From assembly GCA_038225555.1 (NCBI GenBank), contig JBBRRB010000017.1, positions 1 through 64,000 on the forward strand: a DNA stretch of 64,000 nt, given 5' to 3'. The notes beneath the pieces were generated by a model that saw nothing but the letters and a program-made list of their open reading frames with translations, had not been told where the DNA came from and ran no database searches. Shown piece after piece: positions 16,989 to 24,776 of the stretch (the stretch's first letter is position 1; each line of letters starts with the position of its first letter). Made by a program: the position numbers and the translations under genes. The stretch is from JANXQZ01 sp038225555 (GTDB lineage Bacteria > Acidobacteriota > Terriglobia > Bryobacterales > Bryobacteraceae).

Positions 16989-17282
16989 ATCGTAACGCGA
17001 TGGCTGAATGGGCTTGAGAGTCAGCCGGGCATTCTCGGTGACCAAGGCTTGGCGCAAAGTCCGCGATGCCGCGCCACATGGGCCGCCATTGCAGATCCGA
17101 TTCCGGGCCGCCGTTCTTGGGCGACACACGCAATTGTTCAGCGGCGCTGCCAAGTCATCGAACAGCTCGCCGGACCATTCCGCCGCCGGTTTGCGCCTCC
17201 GTCTAATCTCGGCCTGTTGCGTGATGGTGTCGATCGCCAAAGTCATTGCGAAATCTGTTTTCTCCAATAATGCAAGGGGGCG
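16989..17282. other. intergenic, possible minus-strand small frame
   Basis: No confident gene. A minus-strand frame from TTG 17267 reads EKTDFAMTLAIDTITQQAEI, a plausible protein start preceded by TGCATTATTGG, but it later becomes irregular and cysteine- and arginine-rich and overlaps the 3' end of the glycosyltransferase gene. I left it uncalled. Confidence 0.3.
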
Positions 17283-17288
17283 TATACT
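17283..17288 (+). promoter_or_regulatory. TATACT -10 box of a predicted leaderless mRNA
   Basis: TATACT ends 6 bases before ATG 17295. Since transcription usually starts about 7 bases after the box, the mRNA would begin at or next to the start codon. No Shine-Dalgarno sequence fits in the space. Confidence 0.5.
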
Positions 17289-17294
17289 CTGCGT

Positions 17295-17729
17295 ATGAGA
17301 GCACGAGTCCTCCTCCTAAGCGCAGCCTTGCTTTGCGATGGCGAGTGCGTTGTGGTTGGCCCTCCGCGTTATACACTTCGCATTGGAGCACCGGGTTTTC
17401 GCAGTGCCGAGCGCGAATTGCGATTGGATCAGCCAGAAGTGTCAGTGCGTACTCAGCTTTCGGTCGCTGTTGAGTGCGGGGGATTGGCAGAAATGGGCGG
17501 CGCTGTGGAGCCCGCACCGAAGGATCGTGAGTTGTGGGTCAAGCTTGTGCCCCTGCGCGGAGTCGGCGGGGCTGAGGTTCGTGTCAACCGAGAGGGATCG
17601 TTTCTCGCCACAGGGCTGGATGATGGTAACTATCTCCTGCTTGTACTCGACGGAAAGACTGTCGTTCACATGGAGAGCGTCGACGCGCCGAGAAGCAAGC
17701 GGTTGACTGTGGATCTCGCCAAGAATTGA
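17295..17729 (+). CDS. small secreted protein with carboxypeptidase-regulatory-like fold
   Basis: 144 residues. The N terminus RARVLLLSAALLCDGEC has a signal-like hydrophobic core, possibly a lipoprotein with Cys at about 18. The body is strand-rich with the pattern ELWVKLVPLRGVGGAEVRVN, GSFLATGLDDGNYLLLVLDG, resembling the carboxypeptidase-regulatory/CNA-B type beta-sandwich found in many Acidobacteria exported proteins. Function unknown. It is transcribed alone from a TATACT box directly before the start. Confidence 0.65.
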   Translation: MRARVLLLSAALLCDGECVVVGPPRYTLRIGAPGFRSAERELRLDQPEVSVRTQLSVAVECGGLAEMGGAVEPAPKDRELWVKLVPLRGVGGAEVRVNREGSFLATGLDDGNYLLLVLDGKTVVHMESVDAPRSKRLTVDLAKN

Positions 17730-18060
17730 CCGGACGCGACCGAAGAGGAACGTAAAACGGGTCATCGGAAGTTGAATGAATGGCTTCTCCTGGCGGGGAC
17801 GCCTTAGACCTGCTCGAGAAGTCGTTACTGGACGAAGCCGATACGGGAATAGAACCGCCGGTGAGTGCCAGTTTTTCTCAAGGCTCGGCATTCCAATCAG
17901 AATGACTCCAATCTCTCCGGCATCAAAAGCCCGCACGGCCGATACCGTGCCACCAACCGCTGCGAAACAAATTCTGAACGTGACAAACACAGCGGGTGGA
18001 AGAGTTGGACCAGCTTCTGATAATCTCAGAATTGCGAGTTCTGCTCGCTACCCAACAATT
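17730..18060. other. intergenic, no gene seen
   Basis: The frame of the following propeller gene is open through here, but the encoded residues are not protein-like and the true signal peptide begins at ATG 18061. No hairpin or promoter stood out. Confidence 0.5.
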
Positions 18061-19608
18061 ATGCAAAGCACAAAGCTGCTCATAGCCCTCGCCACCAGTC
18101 TCGGTTTGATTTGGGCCGCCGAGTGGCCCACCGACGGCGGGAATTCGCAACGCTCCAACTGGCAGCGGGACGAGAAAATCCTCAACACGAGCAACGTCAA
18201 GAATCTCAAAATCCTTTGGAAGATCAAACTCGACAATGTTCCGCACGAAATGCATTCTCTGTTCCCGCCGCTGATTGCCGACGGAGTGAACACCGGCCAA
18301 GGCCCCAGGCAAATCGCCATCGAAGCTGGCATCGCCGACAACATTTATGCGCTTGATGTGGAAACTGGCAAGCTTCTGTGGAAGAAGCATTTCGAGTATC
18401 CTCCGCCTCCCCGCAGCGGACGCCCTGGAGATCCCCTCTGTCCCACTGGCCAGACCGCTACGCCAGTGCTTAGTCCGCCTAGTTCGTCCGGTTCCAGAAC
18501 CGTCTACGCATTGGCTGGCGATGGCAAGATTCATTCCCTGAATGTTGCCAACGGAGAAGATGTCACCCCTCCGTTTCAGTTCGGCTATCCCAACGGAAAA
18601 TCGTACTCGCTGAACCTCGTGAATGACATTATCTTCACAACTACTTCGCAGGGATGCGCCGGGAATCCCAACCAGATCTGGGCCGTAAATCTCAAAGATC
18701 CCAGCCACAGAGTGATGACGGCCAGTCCGCGCAGCGGCGGCTTATGGGGACGCCAAGGCGCGGCAGTGGACTCCACGGGAATTGCCTGGGCACCCACCGG
18801 CGACGGACGCTATGAAGCGGAGAAACAGGTGTACGGCAATGGGCTGATCGGCGCGCGCGTGGAAGGATCGGAGCTTAAGATCAAGGATTATTACATCCCT
18901 AAGAATTGGATTTGGCTCCAGAAGCGCGACCTCGATATGCAGGTCACGCCCGCCATCTTCAAGTTCAAGGATCGTGAGCTTATGGTTACCGGCAGCAAGG
19001 AATGCCGGATGTTCCTGCTGGACACGAAGGCTGCCGGGGGCGCCAATCACCAGACTCCGCTCGCGCAAACTCCGCTCATGTGCAACGATGAGACCGACTT
19101 TCAATCGGCCGGAATCTGGGGCAACATGGCCACCTGGGAAGACGCTGGCGGCACCCGCTGGGTTCTCACACCCTTCTGGGGCCCGGTCCACCCAGACTTC
19201 AAGGTTCCCGTTTCCTATGGACCCGTGACGCATGGAGCGGTGGTCGCGTTGAAAGTGGAAGAGAGCGACGGCAAGTTCCAATTGAATCCGGCATGGATGT
19301 CCCGCGACATGGATCAGGCCGAGCCGCCTGTGATCGCGAATGGAGTGGTGTTTGCTTACGGCAACGGTGAGAACACGCGCCAAGCCTACGCAGATCGCGG
19401 CCTCTACGACTTCAGCCCCGAACGAATCAAAAACTCCACCCACGCGGTATTGTACGCTCTTGACGCCCAAACCGGCAAAGAGCTTTATTCGAGCGGCAAT
19501 CAGATCGCCTCGTTCAACCACTTCAGCGGATTGTCCGTCGCCAATGGACGCGTGTACATCGCGACTTACGATAGCGTGCTGTACTGCTTCGGGATCGAAG
19601 GACATTAA
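18061..19608 (+). CDS. secreted PQQ-like beta-propeller protein
   Basis: About 515 residues from ATG 18061, chosen because it opens a signal peptide (STKLLIALATSLGLIWA). Repeated blade signatures follow: VYALAGDGKIHSLNVANGED, IYALDVETGKLLWKKHFEY, LYALDAQTGKELYSSGNQ, RVYIATYDSVLYCFGI. It lacks obvious PQQ-dehydrogenase catalytic residues and a heme motif, so it is better described as a PQQ-type propeller than as a dehydrogenase. Paralogues follow at 19611 (+) and 21039 (-). The next gene begins 2 bases after its stop. Likely periplasmic; substrate unknown. Confidence 0.8.
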   Translation: MQSTKLLIALATSLGLIWAAEWPTDGGNSQRSNWQRDEKILNTSNVKNLKILWKIKLDNVPHEMHSLFPPLIADGVNTGQGPRQIAIEAGIADNIYALDVETGKLLWKKHFEYPPPPRSGRPGDPLCPTGQTATPVLSPPSSSGSRTVYALAGDGKIHSLNVANGEDVTPPFQFGYPNGKSYSLNLVNDIIFTTTSQGCAGNPNQIWAVNLKDPSHRVMTASPRSGGLWGRQGAAVDSTGIAWAPTGDGRYEAEKQVYGNGLIGARVEGSELKIKDYYIPKNWIWLQKRDLDMQVTPAIFKFKDRELMVTGSKECRMFLLDTKAAGGANHQTPLAQTPLMCNDETDFQSAGIWGNMATWEDAGGTRWVLTPFWGPVHPDFKVPVSYGPVTHGAVVALKVEESDGKFQLNPAWMSRDMDQAEPPVIANGVVFAYGNGENTRQAYADRGLYDFSPERIKNSTHAVLYALDAQTGKELYSSGNQIASFNHFSGLSVANGRVYIATYDSVLYCFGIEGH

Positions 19609-19610
19609 TC

Positions 19611-21038
19611 ATGAAGAATGTTTTGGCTCAGGCCGGGATCTTTCTGGCAATGTCGGAGATTGCCTACGCCCAAGGCCGTCCGCTCGACTGGTCCTTTTAT
19701 GGAGGCGATGCGCAACGAACGGGTTGGGAGAAGAGCGATTCGCGCATCACGAAGGAAAACGTCAAGGACTTTCAACTCGTCCTCAAGCGCAAGCTCGATA
19801 ACCGCAATGGGGGGCAGCTATCCCTTACGCCTCCCGTTGTGATCGGGAACCTCATCTCCTATCGCGGATTCAAGGAGCTTGCGTTCGTGGCGGGAAGCTC
19901 CGATACAGTATGGTCGATCGACGTGGATGTGGATCGCATATTTTGGCAAAAGCATCTGACCGCTTCCAAGCCCTCTGGACCTTGCTCCGATGTCGTGACG
20001 GCCACACCCGCGCTCACGCCTCCCATGAATTTTGCGTCGCGGCCCCGTCCCGCCACCGCACCGGCCCCGGTGAACGCCTCTCCTCCCAAGCCTAGAGGGA
20101 TCCTAGGGACTGGCGCGTTTGGGGAGCCCAGGCCGGCCTTTGCGCTCTCGAGCGATGGAAAACTGCACCTCCTGAACACGTCAAACGGCGATGATCTGGT
20201 CCCGCCGATCTCTTTCATTCCGGCAAACAGCAATGCATCCAGTCTGGCTCTTTCAGACGGCGTAGTCTACACCACAACCGACTGGCGCTGCGGTGGGGCT
20301 GCCGGAGTTTGGGCGCTCGATTTGACCAACGTCGATCCCAAAAGCGCCGCCGTGCCGCATGCCACATCGTTTCCCTTGAAGGGCGGGAACATCTCCAGCC
20401 TGGGCGGTGTCGCGTTTGGCACCGATGGAACACTCTACGTTCAAGCTACCGAGTTGTTGGCCCTCAACCCGAAGGATCTCACCCAAAAGCAGTCATTCAC
20501 GATCAGCGCTGCTGCGGTTACGCCGGTGGTGTTTGCTCACGCCGGCCACGATCTGATCGTAACGGCTGGAGCCGATGGCTCGCTCTATCTCATGGACGAT
20601 CACCTGAGTCTGGTGTCGAAGACTCCTGCACTGGACGGAAAGATTTGGGGAGGACTCTCAAGCTGGCAGGATGCCGAGGGCACGCGGTGGGTGTTGGCTC
20701 CGGTGTGGGGATCTAAAGGCTCTATCGTTGCGTTCAAACTCGAGGACCGCGATGGCAAACCGACGCTCGCTCAAGCCTGGGTTTCACCTGACATGATCTC
20801 GCCCGAACCACCCGTGATTACTAGCGGTGTTGTGTTCGCGCTCTCGTCGGGCTTGTATCCTTCTGGACACGCCAGGCTCTATGCGCTGGACGCTCTGACC
20901 GGAAAAGAAATATACTCGACTGGCGATCAAGTGAGCGCTCCCGCGAATCTTACCGGCATGTCGATAGCCAACGGTCGCGTCTACTTCACGACCAGCGACA
21001 ACACGCTGTATGCGTTCGGAATCTTTCTAGAGCGTTAA
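19611..21038 (+). CDS. secreted PQQ-like beta-propeller protein, second paralogue
   Basis: 475 residues with a signal peptide ending AYA-QG. It shares layout and blades with the gene upstream (WSFYGGDAQRTGWEK near the start, then LYALDALTGKEIYSTGDQ, RVYFTTSDNTLYAFGI near the end) but has an Ala/Pro-rich insert (RPATAPAPVNASPPKPRG) in the middle. Spacing of 2 bases places it in the same transcript as the 18061 gene. Its stop abuts that of the convergent third paralogue. Confidence 0.8.
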   Translation: MKNVLAQAGIFLAMSEIAYAQGRPLDWSFYGGDAQRTGWEKSDSRITKENVKDFQLVLKRKLDNRNGGQLSLTPPVVIGNLISYRGFKELAFVAGSSDTVWSIDVDVDRIFWQKHLTASKPSGPCSDVVTATPALTPPMNFASRPRPATAPAPVNASPPKPRGILGTGAFGEPRPAFALSSDGKLHLLNTSNGDDLVPPISFIPANSNASSLALSDGVVYTTTDWRCGGAAGVWALDLTNVDPKSAAVPHATSFPLKGGNISSLGGVAFGTDGTLYVQATELLALNPKDLTQKQSFTISAAAVTPVVFAHAGHDLIVTAGADGSLYLMDDHLSLVSKTPALDGKIWGGLSSWQDAEGTRWVLAPVWGSKGSIVAFKLEDRDGKPTLAQAWVSPDMISPEPPVITSGVVFALSSGLYPSGHARLYALDALTGKEIYSTGDQVSAPANLTGMSIANGRVYFTTSDNTLYAFGIFLER

Positions 21039-22217
21039 TCACATATCGATCGGGAAGCCGAAACAATAGAGCGTATTGTCCGCCGTGCCAAGGCAGATAT
21101 GGCCGTTGGCGACCGCCAGCGCGCTTGAATGCACGAAAGAGGTAATCGCAGCGCGGCTCGAATATAGCGTCTTTCCCGTGTGGCCATCCAGGGCGTAGAG
21201 AATTGCGTGACTGGATTCGCCGCTCGCAAGGGCAAAGACCACTCCGTTCGCGACCACCGGCGCTAGCAGCGGAGTTAGATCCTCTGAAACCCAGTCCGGC
21301 ACAAGCGCATTTTCCACTGCGCGGAAGGCCATGATCTTTCCACCCGAGGCCGCATAAGCCCACCGCATGCCGCTATCGTCCACCCACGTAGCCAAGCCAC
21401 TAATCATATTTGGAATGCCCTGCGCACCGGCTTTAAGAAGCAGTTCGCGTCCCTTCCAGGCGAACGGAATGGGAGGGATCTCACCCGAGTAGACCTTGCC
21501 CTGCAAACCAATCGATACTCCAACGGACCTGGCTAACTTCGTCTCTGAAAAGGTAGCCTTTGCGGCTGGGTCGGCCACCCGGATGGACCACACGCCATCG
21601 GGCACTCCACCGCATCCGCCGGACGTTGTCGCGTACACGAACCCGTTCGAAAAATTCAGAGGCGATACGTTCGCATGCGGAGGGACGAAGCTCTGGACCG
21701 GCGCCATCTCCACGCCATCCGCGGGACGGATCGTATGCAGCACACCGTCGCTGGACACGAAATAGAAAGGGCGCATCGGAGTCTTGCCCCCGTCCTCATC
21801 CTCATCGCGCACTTGCTTACCGGGAGGAGCGGGAGCCAACGCAGGAGCGGCAGTCAGGCCGACTCTGCATGAGTCTCCTGCATCCGCCACGTCTACGTGC
21901 CTCTTCCAGAAAAGACGCCCGCGGTCCGCGTCCACGGCGTAGATGTTATCGGACGACCCGCCTACGAAGACCAGTTCCTTGATCCCGCGGTGAGTCACGA
22001 TCGGACCAAGCATGACCGGGGCGGTCAATGAGTTCGAGCCCTTGGATTGGTTATCGAGCGCGAGCTTCCAAAGCAGCTTTAGATTCCCAGCGTTGCCAAC
22101 GTTGATGCTCTTCCCCCGGTGTTGCCATCCGGTGGCTTGTGCATCTCCCCGCGAACTGAGCCAGTCGCCAGCGTACGCGCCTCCGAGAAGAAGACAGCAG
22201 CAGACCAGCTTCCTCAT
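21039..22217 (-). CDS. secreted PQQ-like beta-propeller protein, third paralogue
   Basis: 392 residues, signal peptide ending YA-GD. The same opening pattern as its neighbours is seen (DWLSSRGDAQATGWQHRGK) and similar blades (IYAVDADRGRLFWKRHVDV, LYALDGHTGKTLYSSR, ICLGTADNTLYCFGF). It faces the two plus-strand paralogues tail to tail with no base between stops, which suggests duplication with inversion. Its start directly follows the stop of the DUF1080 gene (0-base gap), so it is probably co-expressed with that protein. Confidence 0.8.
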   Translation of the reverse strand: MRKLVCCCLLLGGAYAGDWLSSRGDAQATGWQHRGKSINVGNAGNLKLLWKLALDNQSKGSNSLTAPVMLGPIVTHRGIKELVFVGGSSDNIYAVDADRGRLFWKRHVDVADAGDSCRVGLTAAPALAPAPPGKQVRDEDEDGGKTPMRPFYFVSSDGVLHTIRPADGVEMAPVQSFVPPHANVSPLNFSNGFVYATTSGGCGGVPDGVWSIRVADPAAKATFSETKLARSVGVSIGLQGKVYSGEIPPIPFAWKGRELLLKAGAQGIPNMISGLATWVDDSGMRWAYAASGGKIMAFRAVENALVPDWVSEDLTPLLAPVVANGVVFALASGESSHAILYALDGHTGKTLYSSRAAITSFVHSSALAVANGHICLGTADNTLYCFGFPIDM

Positions 22218-22925
22218 CTAGAAAGTCTTGATCCGAATGTTCCGCGATTCCATCTTCATCGCGGCCGCCGTGCGGTGCAATTGAATCCCGATCTCCCCAT
22301 CCATCTTGCGATTCGCTTTATCGTCATCGATCAGCACGCTCATCACGCGCCCATTGATGGATTGAATGAGGATGTTCCCGCGCGCCACGATATCCATCTC
22401 GTTCCATCCATCCGCCTTGATGACTCCCTTCAAATCGGCGGCCTCGCCGGTGGAACCGATGGAGCCGACTTTCTTTCCGTCCGGCACGTAAGCGATCTGC
22501 CCTCGCAGCGCCAGGAAGCCGCGGCCCCGCTCCTCGTAAACCTGCCCCGTATACTGCTGCTTGCCGTCGATATCCGCTTGATACCCTTTCAAAACCCACT
22601 TGGCGACATCGGGCAATTCCACGCTGCGGTATTGGACGCCGCTGTTCCCGGTCTCTCCTGTCAGCTTGTATTCCAACTTCAATTCGAAATCCGCCGGAGA
22701 TCCGCCTTTCCAAATGCAGAAGATGTTTTGCTTGGGCTGATGGTCGGCCTTGGTCTCGCCGATCATCACGCCATCTTCAACACGCCAGAAGTCGGAATCG
22801 CAGTCCCACCCGATGAGCGACTTGCCATCGAAGATTTTTCGGAAACCGCTCTCCTCCAGCGGAGGAACCTGGCGTTGGGCGAAGAGGCAGCCTGCTAAGG
22901 CGACGAAAAAGATCAAGGATCGCAT
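22218..22925 (-). CDS. secreted DUF1080 (3-keto-disaccharide hydrolase-like) protein
   Basis: 235 residues from ATG 22925, which opens signal peptide RSLIFFVALAGCLFA; the 16 codons upstream are not needed. The family pattern is clear: FRKIFDGKSLIGWDCDS, VEDGVMIGETKADH, FELKLEYKLTGETGNSGVQY, VKADGWNEMDIVARGN, DGEIGIQLHR. DUF1080 domains have a concanavalin-like fold and some members hydrolyse 3-keto-glycosides. The start lies directly next to a symmetric promoter shared with the divergent cytochrome/HhH gene. Confidence 0.88.
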   Translation of the reverse strand: MRSLIFFVALAGCLFAQRQVPPLEESGFRKIFDGKSLIGWDCDSDFWRVEDGVMIGETKADHQPKQNIFCIWKGGSPADFELKLEYKLTGETGNSGVQYRSVELPDVAKWVLKGYQADIDGKQQYTGQVYEERGRGFLALRGQIAYVPDGKKVGSIGSTGEAADLKGVIKADGWNEMDIVARGNILIQSINGRVMSVLIDDDKANRKMDGEIGIQLHRTAAAMKMESRNIRIKTF

Positions 22926-22940
22926 TTCTATATAATAGAA
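22926..22940. promoter_or_regulatory. symmetric divergent promoter, predicted leaderless on both strands
   Basis: TTCTAT-ATA-ATAGAA is a perfect 6-bp inverted repeat with a 3-base centre. On the plus strand TATAAT (22931-22936) is 6 bases before GTG 22943; on the minus strand TATTAT (22937-22932) is 6 bases before ATG 22925. Both start codons therefore sit at the expected transcription start, and neither gene has a Shine-Dalgarno sequence. The palindrome may also be an operator. No -35 box is clear. Confidence 0.6.
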
Positions 22941-22942
22941 CC

Positions 22943-23401
22943 GTGCGCTACTTGGCGTTTTGTCTGATTGCAAGTGTCTGCGGCATGGCTCAGGGTTTGA
23001 AGATGCCAGACGGTCCAGGGAAGGAGACTACCCAGCGCGTATGCGGATCGTGCCATGGCGCGGAACTTGTGATTGGGAGGCAGGAGTCTCGCGAAACGTG
23101 GGGCGCGATCGTGGATGACATGATCCAGCGCGGCGCTACTGGCACGCAAGAAGAGTTCTACGATGTGGTCGATTATCTCTCGACCAACTTTTCGCCCACC
23201 TCTCCTGTAATCAAGATCAACGTGAATAAGGCGACCGCCAAGGATTTGGAGACGGCTCTGCGGCTGCCTGAGAAACAAGCGTCCGCGATCCTTCAGCAGC
23301 GCAAAGAGAAGGGCGATTTCAAATCTGTCGAGGATTTGGAGAAAGTGCCTGGAGTGGACGCGAAAAAGATAGAAGCTAACAAGAACCGGCTCGCTTTTTA
23401 G
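22943..23401 (+). CDS. secreted cytochrome c fused to a ComEA-like helix-hairpin-helix domain
   Basis: 152 residues from GTG 22943. The signal peptide ends near GMA-QG. A single heme motif VCGSCHG lies at about residues 33-39 in a small cytochrome c-like domain (TTQRVCGSCHGAELVIGR, then WGAIVDDMIQRGA). From about residue 90 comes a helix-hairpin-helix module of ComEA type: INVNKATAKDLETALRLPEK, then GDFKSVEDLEKVPGVDAKK. ComEA binds DNA outside the inner membrane during uptake, so the fusion joins a predicted electron carrier to a predicted DNA or protein binding module. Function is unknown. A YciI-like gene follows after 8 bases. Confidence 0.85.
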   Translation: MRYLAFCLIASVCGMAQGLKMPDGPGKETTQRVCGSCHGAELVIGRQESRETWGAIVDDMIQRGATGTQEEFYDVVDYLSTNFSPTSPVIKINVNKATAKDLETALRLPEKQASAILQQRKEKGDFKSVEDLEKVPGVDAKKIEANKNRLAF

Positions 23402-23409
23402 GAACGCCA

Positions 23410-23820
23410 ATGAAGACTCACAAACGCCTGCTCCTTTTCTTCGGCTTGATCGCCTACCTGCACGCGCAGCAGCCCGAACCGAAGTACGAAATGACTACGT
23501 ACGTGCTCGGACTCTTGCGGAAAGGTCCGCAAGCCGGAACAGGATCGAAGGAAGAGAGAGATCGAATTCAGGAAGGTCACATGGCCAACATCAAGCGGAT
23601 GGCCGCAGCGGGCAAGCTGATTGTGGCGGGACCAATCTCCGATAACGGCGACCTCCGGGGCGTGTTCATATTTCGAGCCAGCGATCCCGATGAGGTGCGG
23701 AAGATGGCGGAAGAAGACCCAGCCATCAAGAGCGGTCGACTGATTCTGGAGCTTCACCCGTGGTACGCGGCTACGGGCCTGCGAGTGAACGACCCGCTGC
23801 CTCAAAACAGTCCTCGTTAG
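23410..23820 (+). CDS. secreted YciI-like protein
   Basis: 136 residues. Signal peptide KTHKRLLLFFGLIAYLHA-QQ. The mature part has the ferredoxin-like YCII pattern: TTYVLGLLRKGP, then HMANIKRMAAAGKLIVAGP, and GVFIFRASDPDEVRKMAEED with DPAIKSGRL. YciI domains are usually cytoplasmic, so the export signal is the odd feature. It lies 8 bases downstream of the cytochrome/HhH gene and its stop overlaps that of the convergent nuclease gene by 4 bases. Confidence 0.8.
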   Translation: MKTHKRLLLFFGLIAYLHAQQPEPKYEMTTYVLGLLRKGPQAGTGSKEERDRIQEGHMANIKRMAAAGKLIVAGPISDNGDLRGVFIFRASDPDEVRKMAEEDPAIKSGRLILELHPWYAATGLRVNDPLPQNSPR

Positions 23821-24686
23821 GCGAAGTCGCGTGCTTGCGATGAGTCGTCAGCGAAAACCTCGCGAAGAGTCTTGGCCTCAAGCAGCCGTTCGCCCCACTG
23901 CTCAACGTCATGAGGGCTCGACGCAGCCAAGCGCGCCTCGGCCCATTTTGGCAGCCGCTTGAACCGCCGAATCAGCAAGCGATGCAGCAGTTGGGTTCCA
24001 CCTTGGCTCAGTCCCTCTTCCCTGCCCTCTTCTCGCCCCTTCTCCAGGCCCTTCTTAAATTCCCGGCCATACACCTTGTGATCTAACAGGCTGTTCAAAA
24101 CCGGCATGTGCTGAATCTCCCTTTCAATCTGGATCTCGAGTCCCCGCAATCCTGAGATTATCAGAAGCTGGTCCAGAGCTTCTAACCGCTCGGCCGGCTG
24201 CATCCCGGCGATGCTCTCAAGGATGCGTCGAATCCCCTCGGCTTGATCTTTCAAACGCATCAACACAGCCAAAATCTGATCGCCGACAGCCGGACTGGCG
24301 AGAAAGCTCTCGCCATCCAAATCTCTGATATCCACTAAGCTGTAACGAAAGCTCATCGCGGGACTTTCATAGCGATCCTTCATCCGCAGCGTGTCCCGTC
24401 CAACGTATACCAACGCTTGCCGAACATGACGGCCAAATCTTTCTACCAGGTCAATATAGTAGGCCGCCATGCGCACTTCCATGAACTTCGCATTGCTGCT
24501 CTGAAACTCTAAATGAACGATCTCGCCTTGTCCGGTTCTCCCAACCATGTCGGCCCGGTGATTGCGCATCTCCGGCAATTCCTGGTCGAGCCAGTCCACC
24601 ACGGGTGCCCCAGCGAGCGTCTTCAGCATCAGTTGCGCGGATTCCCGGAACAGCAGTTTCAAGACGATATCGTATTCTTGCGCCAT
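23817..24686 (-). CDS. Rpn-family PD-(D/E)XK nuclease
   Basis: About 289 residues from ATG 24686 (MAQEYDIVLK); a TTG 12 codons upstream is the alternative. The N-terminal half carries the nuclease core: ADMV followed by EIVHLEFQSS, the D..ExQ signature of recombination-promoting nucleases, then AYYIDLVERFGRHVRQALVY. The C-terminal half is helical, ending with a charged coil (EFKKGLEKGREEGREEGLSQ). Such proteins nick DNA and promote RecA-independent recombination in Escherichia coli. This solo copy sits between unrelated genes, consistent with a mobile history. Confidence 0.82.
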   Translation of the reverse strand: MAQEYDIVLKLLFRESAQLMLKTLAGAPVVDWLDQELPEMRNHRADMVGRTGQGEIVHLEFQSSNAKFMEVRMAAYYIDLVERFGRHVRQALVYVGRDTLRMKDRYESPAMSFRYSLVDIRDLDGESFLASPAVGDQILAVLMRLKDQAEGIRRILESIAGMQPAERLEALDQLLIISGLRGLEIQIEREIQHMPVLNSLLDHKVYGREFKKGLEKGREEGREEGLSQGGTQLLHRLLIRRFKRLPKWAEARLAASSPHDVEQWGERLLEAKTLREVFADDSSQARDFA

Positions 24687-24776
24687 CGATAGTTGGTGCA
24701 GGCTGCCCGGCCCATTTCTCAATAAGAAGCCACCGCCGGGTTACAATTAAGTTCCCGGTGATTCCTTCGCCCAGCA

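Noticed and set aside
17776..18060. Upstream extension of the propeller gene frame
   Set aside because: It would hide the signal peptide that starts at ATG 18061 and is not protein-like.
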